The notes beneath the pieces are model-generated. The model saw only the letters and a program-made list of their open reading frames with translations. It did no database searches and was not told where the DNA came from. Positions 1-11,300 of a DNA stretch of 64,000 bases are shown one piece after another; within the stretch, counting starts at the first letter, position 1; every line of letters starts with the position of its first letter. Both the position numbers and the translations under genes were made by a program. Source of the DNA: Mesocentrotus franciscanus (taxonomy: Eukaryota > Echinodermata > Echinoidea > Camarodonta > Strongylocentrotidae); the NCBI GenBank assembly GCA_037976565.1, contig CP137669.1, positions 35,552,912 through 35,616,911 of the forward strand, read 5' to 3'.

Positions 1-189
1 AGTTATCTCATTACTTCTATAGCCCCTTATGAGCTCACCCGAGGGAAATTAAAACGACTTTAGCCGACATGTGGGAAGCATTCTGTTTAAATGTCAGACA
101 TGTATATGGCCTGGATTCATGTGTTTTTAAACACAGTCGTATCCTGAATCTTGATTGGAAATTGTTTGTCGTACAAATACTGGGATATG

Positions 190-200
190 TATACAGAGAG

Positions 201-235
<35 letters not shown>

Positions 236-282
236 TGGGGAACGAGAGAGACAGAAAGACAGACAGACAGAGAGAGACAGAC

Positions 283-315
<33 letters not shown>

Positions 316-578
316 GAGAGAGAGAGAGAGAGACAGGGAGACAGTGAAACAAAGAAAAAGCGAGAGGTCGAGATGGAGGTACGGTACCCAAGCTTGAGAA
401 GGAGAGACAGACAGATAGAGAAAAAGAGACAGAGAAAGACAGTTAGATTTAGAAGGACAGAGAGACTGGAAGAGAATGAGAGACACGTGGAAGAGACTGA
501 GAGAAAGAGAGGGAGACAGACATACAAAGATAGAGAGAGACAGACAGAAAGAGAGATTGAGAGCCAGAGAGAGAAAGA

Positions 579-618
<40 letters not shown>

Positions 619-636
619 GTGGGGAAGGGTCAAACA
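190..636. repeat. GA/GACA-rich microsatellite tract
   Basis: Purine-rich simple sequence: GAGA runs, a GACA block around 263-312, then mixed GAGA/GACA and a final GA run at about 583-617. The long open frames here on both strands encode only low-complexity Arg/Glu or Ser/Leu and are artefacts of the repeat. It lies upstream of FUT8 exon A, presumably inside a FUT8 intron. Confidence 0.9.
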
Positions 637-1054
637 TGAAGACTGGGGGTTGGTTGTCCCTGCAGAGACGGAGGAAACGAGGGTTGGTAAAAACAAATGA
701 TGAATCATCATGAGTAAGTCACAGCACAGATCTAAGAGGAATATTAAAAAAAAATGAAAAGAAAATGTGAACATGTCAGCTCAGATGGACTATAAAAATA
801 TGCCAAGTGAGAAAATGAACATCAGAAATACAGGGAGAGACTGCTTCTTAGACAACTTCTCTTTGTGTAAAATGGGCCCATGACCAAGTGCTTTTTTTGT
901 TTTCATAAAACTGTTATCAATCTAGACCATTACACAAATGATTTTACAAAAGACTTTAATTTTGGGGTTGACTTGCTAAACTGTTGGCATTGTTTTTTGA
1001 CAGACAGGCCTAACAGCATTTTCTATATATAGAGAATGTAGCTACCGGTATTAA

Positions 1055-1590
1055 AGATACTAATACTATGTCCCTTTTGCAGCCAACATCAAATTCTGTA
1101 GAACTTTGCAGGAATTATGAATATGTCATGTATGTCCTATCTGTGAAATGTAAACGTTAGTAGTGTCCTAATATTCAAATTATGCAAGGAAACCTGTTTA
1201 CTTGCTAGACTTCACTGTCAGACACTATTGAGTGACTGACTGGCTTTTTTCATCTTTGGTAATAACATACATAAAATGAGCTGTAAAGGGTACATGAGCA
1301 TTTGTCTACATCAATAACCCACTTCTTGTAATGGCCAAAATTAAACTGATTGAATCTTTGCGCAGCATAAAACGTACGACCATTCGGAACAATGGTATGA
1401 AAAATCAGACTATTACTTACTGGCTCTACAGCTCCTAAGTCGATTCGACAACTAATAGTCATTATTTTCCCACTTAAAGACATTTTCAAGCCCCCTCTTT
1501 TTTAGGGAAGTTCTAAATTAGTATTGTCTTTCAAATGCCGTTGGAATTTAACCTTTCATTTTTTTGGCCTGCAAATGGGACATAGTACCT
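1055..1590. mobile_element. TTAA-flanked MITE, family R1, copy 1
   Basis: A block of about 536 bp flanked by TTAA at 1051-1054 and 1591-1594. The ends are imperfect inverted repeats: left CTATGTCCCTTTTGCAG near 1075, right CTGCAAATGGGACATAG near 1570-1586 (one mismatch within these 17 bases). It shares nearly its whole length with 7365-7895 and its duplicate at 19194-19729, and partly with 34121-34400. TTAA target sites are typical of Kolobok and piggyBac transposons; no transposase is present, so it is non-autonomous. A minus-strand frame at 1250-1489 is shared with the other copies. Confidence 0.7.
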
Positions 1591-1662
1591 TTAAAGTGAT
1601 GATGCTTATTTGTTAACATGGACATTTTTTTACTAAATATTTGTCATTGTTGTATTGTAGAT

Positions 1663-1944
1663 CTGGGAGTGTTTCACAAAGACTAAGATCGACTTTATGT
1701 TGGACTTAACTATGACAGGCTGTTCATGCCACTGTTGGCTCCCACCATTATGATCTTTAGATAATATGTTTTCCTTCAATAATGAATTATCAAAAAATGT
1801 AAATTCTGTAGATTTGTGACCATGATTTGTACGTCCCTTGAGAGACCAATGCCAGTAAATGGTGAGTGCAAACAGTGGCATGAACAGCCTGCCATAGTTA
1901 AGTCCAACTTAAAGTCGATCTTAGTCTTTGTGAAACACCCTCCA
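1663..1944. mobile_element. MITE family R2, copy 1
   Basis: Inverted ends: left GTGTTTCACAAAGACTAAG at about 1669, right CTTAGTCTTTGTGAAACAC at about 1920. The same family recurs at 29187-29482 (central part in opposite orientation) and 57715-58003. There is no coding capacity. Confidence 0.75.
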
Positions 1945-1965
1945 GAAGTAGTTGGTCCCCTGGTT

Positions 1966-2033
1966 GCTTACTTACAAGCATACACATGCTTCCTTAGCAG
2001 TCGGGTCCAACAACCCAACCAACAATACCATGG
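1966..2033 (+). mobile_element. 3' fragment of SINE family S1
   Basis: The stretch GTTGCTTACTTACAAGC onward, with a CAGTCGGGT-like end, matches the 3' part of the SINEs at 5561-5765 and 12383-12581. The tRNA-like head is missing. It ends about 50 bases before FUT8 exon A. Confidence 0.55.
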
Positions 2034-2083
2034 CTTTGGTCTGTCCAAATGAAATAAAGTGTGCATTATTCTTATCTTCTCAG

Positions 2084-2321
2084 AACCCGAAGGACTGCAG
2101 TAAGGCAAAGAAGATTGTCTGCAACCTCAACAAGGGGTGCGGCTATGGATGCCAGGTTCACCATGTGGCCTACTGCATGATAGTCGCCTATGCCACTGAG
2201 AGGACCCTCATCTTAGATTCCAAAGGGTGGAGGTATGCCAGGGAGGGGTGGGAGAAGTTCTTTCTGCCCCTCAGCGAGACCTGTCTCGATCGGAAAGGGG
2301 AGTCATCAGGCAGATGGGGAG
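2084..2321 (+). CDS. FUT8: FUT8 exon A
   Basis: The acceptor TTCTCAG precedes 2084 and the donor GTAGGT follows 2321. The 238 bases start in phase 0 and leave one base. The product begins [10 protein letters not shown] and contains GCGYGC and [14 protein letters not shown], aligned by eye with the N-terminal part of the FUT8 catalytic domain. This exon occurs once; it is not in the duplicated segment. Confidence 0.95.
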
Positions 2322-5300
2322 GTAGGTAACCTTTAACTTGCTTTCATATTTTCAAGACTTAATCTATAGTACTGTTGTCTCATTATATTTTATCAAAAGC
2401 AGTAGGTATTCAAATCTGCCAATTTGAACCGAAAATCATGAGTACTCACATTTTATGATAGTTCTTTTTTTCTTCTTCTTGAATAACAGACATGAACTGT
2501 AGCCCCTCTTAATTTGGCAAACATCTTATGAACAACAATAAAGAAAAAAATATATATTATAGGGAGAACATACAGAGGCATTGACAAGAAATTTTCCATG
2601 GTGTTTTAGTCACCGAGCCTAATGTAATGTCAGACATCTATTTTAGTGATCTGCTCACAGCACAAAACCTCACCTTTAATTATTTTCTGTGTGCACACCT
2701 GTCATGGTTATAGTACTTTCATCAGACTGCTTGCATATGAGTATTGTGTACTCTCAGGGGAGTGTCATACACCTAGTAGTTAATCAATCTTAAGTACGCT
2801 TAAGGCCCATTTTCCTGCAAAAACAAAATATGAAAAAACATTGGTTTTTCAACTACCATTTACACTTGTGGAAAAACCTGTATAAAACCAAGGAGTTACT
2901 AGCTCCATGATAAAACCATCTGTGTTTGCTTGCCATAGAAGCATTCAGGTATTACGGTTAGTAGTGCACATGTGCAATTTGTCACTGCTCCTGCGATTGT
3001 GAGGAGAGTCACATGAGCAGAATCCTGAATAGGTCACCTGTGTTTTGAGAGCAAGCATTCACACTGCAAAAACTGGCAGAGTTTCAGCTGGAGTTTAAAA
3101 ATGAAAATCACCCACTCCAGCTGGACTCCAGAGATGGGTTTTCAATTTGGATTTGTCATCGTTTTAATGGGTAGTTGCCTAGCAACTTCTGACCAAACTC
3201 TGGAATATGAGGAAAAACTAGGGTTTTTGCTTGCAGTGTAAATGCCCCTTTAATGATAAGAGTCTCAAAACCTATACCAGTATGCATTGCACATGTAATT
3301 GCAAGTGTCATTTACATTCAACAGAATGTGGAGTGACGGCTGACTGGAGTTGGTTTGAGGGGGAAAATTGTTACTGGTTTAAAATCAGAAAATCCACAGG
3401 TCTGTGAAACATATCAAGTTGGAAATATTGCTTCGATGAAATGTAGCATACCACGGATAACGGTAAGATAAAAGAAATCATCATACAAGAACAAACATTT
3501 TAAACAGACAACGAACAAATTATGATACATTCAAACGGTTTATGATTAAAGAGACTTAGATGGTAGAAATGCTTTATTTGAAAGCCCACAGGAAATTAAC
3601 TTCCCTGCATACATTTCATGAAATTGCACCAACTTGTCTACTCACATCTAAGTTGTACCTAGAAGATATGTAAGAATGGAATTTCTTCATGTAACCGTGC
3701 TATGTCTCTTTTAATACCGAAGTAACATTCAAACTTACATTTGGAATATAGGATGGAGCCCGTAAAATAGAAAGCAAATTTTGGTTTTGGGATTTGCTCT
3801 CCTTTAACCTGTTGCCTATGGGGGAACCGGAAGGTCCCTTTATTAATACCCATGCGAATGAGAGAAATCGGTAGTTAGAGGGTTAAAGTAGACATTGATC
3901 ATCCTATTGACCCAGTTGGAACCTGTATCTTTTTCCAAATGTGAGCTAGAAGCCTAGAACATCAGTTCCCGACACATGACACCATTGGTGTCACAGCTTA
4001 TGTTTAGGCAGATCAGCATTAATTACGAGGGCCGGAGTTAGAAGACTCATGGCCTGTTTGCCAGGCGTTGGGAAGAGAAACATGACAAACCTTGAGTGGT
4101 GTACCCTGCAGAGGCCAGATAGTCAATATGCTCTCTTAGTTTGGGTGGGAGAAGGCATGTCTAAAAGGATGAAGAGTGCAAACAAGCGCCTGCCAATTTA
4201 CAAACGAAATATTACATATTAGGCCTGTCTTCATCAGCTTGAGTTTGCCAAATAACCCGCTATTTTCAGACTCGGGATATTATCCCGAAGCTCGAAAATT
4301 GTGTCTTCACCAGGCCGATACGTTCATCACAAACTATCTCGGACGGCGCAAATTAGCCCGCTTTTTCCAAAATAGTGGGATATTTTGGAAACAAGACCAA
4401 GATTTCTCGGGATATTTTCTCGTCCAAATATCCCGCTAATTGCAACTGTAGGCTGATGAAGACGCAAATTAGCTGGATAATTTGCGATCGGGATAGTTAA
4501 AATAGCGGGTTATTTGGCAAACTCGAGCTGATGAAGACAGGCCTCTTGTTGGCTGCCTGTAAGAAGGGCGTAAGAGCCACATGTATTTATTGTCACTGGC
4601 ACTAACAGCCTTTTTGCTGGAAGCCAACAGTTTGAGGGCATACTTTAACGTCCTCCCCCCCATTGCTCCGAGAAAGTGTTCTTGTTAGAAAACCCAAGGA
4701 AACATATGACAATGTTGTATCCATATTTAGCATAGAATACAATACAAATTGCTTTCTTGAATGTCATAGTATTAGGATTGTTGTGTTCACTTGAATGTAG
4801 ATAAATAAACCGAGCATTGATAAAGCAGGACTATAGCTAACTGATCAATAATGAATGGACATTATTTTGAGGCAGCAAGATGCATCTCACTTAAACATCA
4901 GTTGAGAGCCGAAGGACAATGATAATAATGTAATATTGATGATGTAATTATCACTGCCATTTAAAAAACATCATGAATATTTTTTCCAGTCTATTCTATT
5001 TATGTGAAATTAATAGACTGTAATTGAAGAGTAATTCCTTGTCAATGGTAGAACACCCTCTTTCATTTTGATGAGTAGGACTGTCATAGCCATCTCATCA
5101 ATAGTGGCGGACATAATATTGAGGCAGAGAGTCAAGCTGTATCATAATTAATGAAATCCATCGGTACATTCAAGATCATATCGTCTGTTTGGAGCCTGAA
5201 GGAAGTTTACTCTGCGTTAGAGTATATGAGTTAACACCCTTCTGGCTTTAAGCAGACGCTATATTATCAGGAGTATTGTATTCAACGTGTTGTATATGTG

Positions 5301-8300
5301 GGAACACAATACCCGGTAATTCGTTACTTGGATGAGAAGTACTTTAGGTCATCAATAATGGACAAACAATATAACATTAGGGCAGAGAGTCAAGTTGTAT
5401 CTTAATTAGTCATCTAGTGATACCTACAAGATTATAATTAATCATATTATCAAGAATATTGTATTCAACCTATTGTCTAAGTGGGAGCACAACCATTTAA
5501 TACTCTGGGGGAGGACTTTAGCTAATCAATAATGGACAAACATTGAGACGATAGATTCAAGGCGGGATGGCTCAGTGGTAGAGCAGTAGTCTCGTAACCA
5601 GGAGGTCCGAAAACCAAGTCTATGCGCTAGTGCTCTTTGGTAAGGCATTAATCCTCATTACCAAGTCCCTCGGACAGGACTTTCAGACGATGTTTCCCCG
5701 GTTGCATGCTTTATTAGCAGTCAGGTAAAACAAACAAACAAACAATTAAAACAAACAAACAAACAAGATATGTGTTGATAACATAATCTTTCATCATTAT
5801 ATTACATGCAATGTTCATGTTATTAGGAATATTTTATCCCAATCTTCTAAATTCATACAAGTTATAATGATCAAAGAATAATTAATTGAGAGTGGTATTA
5901 GAAAACTCTTGTTCTCAACTTACATAGGTACTTCTTTAGCTGGCTCATTTAATCAAGAAAACTATGCATCATGATACAAGACATGGTAGTTATGTCATGA
6001 CAATGTACACTTTTGAAATATACTGGTATCTGGTTATGGAATGGCTTAAAGAAAGAAGAATAGGGAGAGAAAGAAGAATAGAGATGGGAGAGAAAGAAAT
6101 GCAGAAGTAAACGGCAAAAAGGAAAAGAATATCATGCAAATTAATTCCACACCCTCCTCACTGGTTGTCCAGTTTGCTTGCTCGTTATCCATCTAGGAAG
6201 ACCCGCCCCCTCTCCGTCATGACACCGGTGACAATGTTAAATACAACACACTGAGAAATTCAATTAGCAGCAAACAATGAAGATGTTCAGTCATAGGTCT
6301 GCCAAAGCACTTTCTAATGATAATGTGGTATTTCGGGACAATAGGAATGAATTATTGCTAATTATATCTGCATTGTGATGTGCAAAGTACTGTGCAATGT
6401 AAGTGATTGACTGATAAAATAGACCACAGTACATGTGATGCACCACATCTCGTTAACTATGAAGTAAGAGATGTTCTTTCTATAGATGTTCACAATGGAA
6501 TCCATATTCATGGATCTATTCTTTGTAATGTATTTTTGTGGGGGTGCGTTTGTCATATTGCACCTTTTGAACTCAACTGCTATAATGATTTATACAGTCT
6601 TACACTTCAGGGGGGGGGGACCTGAAGAGTCATTGAAAACAGATCTTATTAAATAAATTGAGGGGCAAGAAGTGAACATAATTTATGAACCATTTTTATC
6701 ATGTTGTCAACATTCTCCTGCAATTTGTTTTTTGTTTTGTTTTTTTGATATTTATGCTTATGTTAGAGACATTGAATATATAGCTGGAAAGTGTCCAGAA
6801 ACGTGTAAGTGTAAACATTAAATTGTATCTTTAGGAGAAGAAATACATTTTCAGCTTGTAAACTTATTCTACCCTATCCAACCAATACCCCACCCCCATG
6901 CTCCCTCCTCCCTACACCTATCTCCCCCCCCCCCACCCATCCCTTACAAAATCTCCTTAATCTGTAATTCAGCACAGTTTTTGTTCTCTCTTTTGCAGTA
7001 AACTTTATTAAAAAGAGTAGAAAACAGAGGGATTTTTTTAGAAGTATCTATGATCTGATACCCAGAGCTCCCCCCTTGCAAAATCTAAATCCAGCATAAT
7101 AGATTTTCTTTTAATGTTTGCAATTGATTTAATGAAGGAGTAGGGGAGTAGAAGAATAAAGTGTATTTAGAAGTCTCCTTGATGCTTTACTCTAAATTTC
7201 TCGTTTATAGCATGTTTGTGTATTGGAAGTTTTTCTACGGCTTATATAGGTACATGTATATATCCCTAGGTTTAATCTTCTGCAACTAATGATATTTGGT
7301 TCTTGCTTGTAAAAGAATGTGAAATTATAAGTGGAATTTGGTTATCAGGATATTGTCATATATTTCCCATTATTGTCCTTTTTCAGGCAACATCAAATTC
7401 TGTAGAACTTTGCAGGAATTATGAATATGTCATGTATGTCCTATCTGTGAAATTTAAACGTTAGCAGTGTCCTAATATTCAAATTATGCAAGGAAACCTG
7501 TTTACTTGCTAGACTTCACTGTCAGACACAATTGAGTGACTGACTAGCTTTTTCATATTTGGTAATAACATACATAAAATGAGCTGTAAAGGGTACATGA
7601 GCATTTGTCTACATCAATAACCCACTTCTTGTAATGGCCAAAATTAAACTGATTGAATCTTTGCTCAGCATAAAACGTATGACCATTCGGTACAATGGTC
7701 TGAAAAATCAGACTATTACTTACTGGCTCTATAGCTCCTAAGTCGATTCGACAACTAGTAGTCGTTATTTTCCCACTTAAAGACATTTTCAAGCCCCTCT
7801 TTTTTGGGGGAAGTTCTAAATTAGTATTGTCTTTCAAATGCTGTTGGAATTTAACCTTTTCATTTTGTTTGGCCTGCAAATGGGACATAGTACCTTTAAA
7901 ATGGATGGTAAATGAAAAGTAGTCTGCCTTTTCTTCTTTTCTAATTACAGCTTTGTCTGGGTTTTGAGTTGGTTTATAGACTTAATAATTAGCCATGCCT
8001 TGGGAAATTTGTTGCCTGTAAATTTGGTTGCATGGGGATTTCTCCTGTGTTGATCTTCAAATGACAGGTAGTTACATATACATTGTACATTGTATTTATT
8101 TCACAACGTCAACCTTAGTTCCTTCCCTTCTAGTACTGTCATTTCCTATTTTCCTATACCCAGGGAGAAGGGAATGATGATGTTAAATATCACTTGAACA
8201 TCTATCTACCTTGCTTTCAGTTTGTTGTGTAATCAATTGAATTCATCTTGAACCAAACTCCTGTCTTCTTCCAGCTCATAGCAGCATTGAAGGCCTCCAA

Positions 8301-11300
8301 GTGGTGGAGCTCCCTAAGGTACCCTGTGACAGGCTGTGTTCAGCCTACATGTACCAATGTTAATTTTATAGCTACCTTGGCTGTTTCAGAAGATATTTCC
8401 CAGAGGTTAATGAAGCTACATCATCATCTCTTTTTCTCAATACATCTGACTTTCTGTCACTTCTTTCTCTTCCTCTCTCTCTCTCTCTCTCTATTACTAT
8501 TTCATATGAAAAATCAAACCCCTTGGTAATTTTCAAACAACCCCAAATGTCCATCTTCATGCTCTCATTTTTTAAATAGGGAATCTTTCCAACTCCTAAT
8601 ACAAACCCCTTTTATCTCTTCAGCTCCTAGCAGTATTGAACACATCCAAGTGGTGGAGCTCCCCATCGTAGACGGCCTTCACCCTCGCCCAGAGTTTCTG
8701 CCTTTGGCAATCCCTGAGGATATCTCCCAGAGGCTAATGAGGCTACATGGTCACCCGATCGTCTGGTGGATGGGGCAGATTATGACGTACATCCAGAGAC
8801 CGCAGCCTGCCCTCCAGGAGGACATTGACAAGATGAGCGAAGCCCTGGGGTTCACTAATCCGATCGTTGGGTGAGTTGAATGAGGGTGATGTTATAGGGA
8901 TTATCTAGAAGCTTGAGGATTAAAATATGCCGTGATATTTATTTTCAGTAATCCAATTCAATCTAGTTGTAAATTATCAAATGGGCACTGTAAGATTAGT
9001 GAAAAGGTACACTAAAAAAGGATGTCTAGTGTACCAGTCGCCAAAAATATTTTGGTGTTTAGTACACATTCATAGTTATTTTTCTTGATCTATACCTACA
9101 TTTAATCCTGTTTTTGTAATGTATCATGCTTATAATTAGCTCAGGATTAAGTGTATTACATCTCCTCATTTCACAACTGTTCCTGCCCACCTGTATAGCT
9201 GTACTTGTTCATCTCTAGTTTTCAGGTGATTAGTAGTACCCTTTCAGTGAATATGACATAGGTATCATACTGCTGTATGTGGTCATATTATTATTAAAGT
9301 GCAACTATGCCAACTTCTTGTGATCCTTTTTGGCCTACTATGTGCCTTACAATAATACAGTACCCTTTTCTTTTGATTAAAAACTTTACAAATTATCATT
9401 TGTGCCTTTTTGGGGCAGTATTATTAAAATCTTGTACTTGGTATTATGCAGTAAAATTCAAAGGAGTTTTCTACAAAATTGTATTTTTTGTTGTAATAGG
9501 CACATCCATTCATATATTTTAATTTTCAATACAGGAAGACTTGTCAAAAGAATAAAACATTTATTTTAGAATGGGAAAGTTGCTCATTTGAAGCAGAAAT
9601 TCTGTATCCAGTCATTGATATCTTACTTGTTCTCAAGGAGTTCATCCCTTTGTCAATTATGTTCTGTAACAATGACAGCTTACATGTGAGACGGACAGAT
9701 AAAGTTGGGACCGAAGCAGCCTTCCATGGTATAGAGGAGTATATGTTTCATGCCGAAGAATTTTACCAGAGACTTGAGAGGAGACAAGAAGTGCCTGTCA
9801 GGAAAATTTACCTAGCAACGGATGATGCCAGTCTTCTCAAAGAAGCAGAGAGAAAGTGAGTACCGGTATGGAATAAACCCTTGATTTGCCCACAGAGTAC
9901 CATGCCGGTACCAACAATCAATCCCCACTGTGCTCGGTATTTTGTATCCTAAACCAGAAAGAAAATTAAACGTTTAGTCGCTCCCAAACTGTGTGACGAG
10001 ATGCAAATGCGTTTGACGTGGAAGTCTGGATACAATACTATCTTGAGATTGAACATGGCTTAGAACTTGGACTTTTTTTTTTAGTGTTGAACAAATTTGG
10101 TGAACTTGTCATATGTTTGTCGTCTGTTGAAATTTGCAGGAATCGTGTACATTTTAGAAGTTCGAATAGACAAGAAATAGAGAAATTTTTGTTTAAATTT
10201 CTCTCTTATTTTTATTTTTGTTCCTTTTACAGATACCCTAAATATGTATTCGTGAGTGACAATGCGATATCTAAATCAGCTGGCCTTTCATCGAGATACT
10301 CCGAGGATTCCTTACGTGGTGTCATTGTTGACATTTTATTCCTGTCTCGTTCTGATTTTCTTGTGTGCACATTTTCATCACAGGTTTGTAACTTTTGTCA
10401 TCTCGTCTTGCCGATTTCATCAAAATATGTGAACAAATACTATTCTGCCAAATAAGTCACCCAAACTGCACAAAACTTCTTGCAATTTGGGATAGTGACA
10501 TTAAAGATACCATTGGCAATTAAAAAATGACATGATATCATTCAAACTTGGAATGAGAAGCAAGATAAAATAAATAAAAAACCTGTAGATAATCGCATCC
10601 CACTGTCAGGGTTGACTTGGCATAGAAAATTGACTGTAAAGAAAGAAGGTCTGGCTCACTTTTAATGCAAAATAATCATTTGTGTTTAGAATTTTCAATA
10701 TCAATCCTCCAAAGTTCTTGAAGAAATATATGCCAACCAATCTTCAAAATTGGTACATGAGGTACCTTTAGTATAAATGCCCACAGTAATTACTTGCATG
10801 TTTGGGGCGGTAAGCTCGGCCCGTTAGATATACCAATCTGTTGTAAGTGATTACTGTCTGTTGAAAGCAGTAACTGAGCCATCCTGAAGGAAGAACTGAG
10901 GAATGGGAAAACCTCTGCTTCCTTTGTAAGTTATAATGTAGGAAACCTTGCCATTCCAGGATTGTCCTGTCAAGTCAGGAAAGTTCAACCTGCTCAAGCT
11001 ACACTGAAATTTTGATGAAAAAAAAATGATACTAATGATTAGAAAAATGTCCATACATCTAATCAACCAAAACATACCTTTTTGAATAAAAATAGATGTA
11101 TTGAAAATAATATCGCTAGTGATATTCGCTTGTCTCGCAATGTATGGTCAATAAGGGATCTAAAAGATCACGACGCCGGCGCCGCTGCAACACTTCGTCA
11201 GGTGATAAAATCTAATGTAAGCAAGTGTGTTTTATACTCTACGGAACAATAACGCACAAGGCCTATTGACACTTCCCGTCCAGCCGGCCAGCACCAGTCG

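Noticed and set aside
35..774. Several overlapping open frames over the GA/GACA tract
   Set aside because: Translations are Ser/Leu/Cys or Arg/Glu low complexity imposed by the microsatellite.
5561..5632. tRNA gene with GGCTCAGTGGTAGAGCA head
   Set aside because: B-box and T arm are diverged, and it is continuous with a SINE body and (AAAC)n tail.
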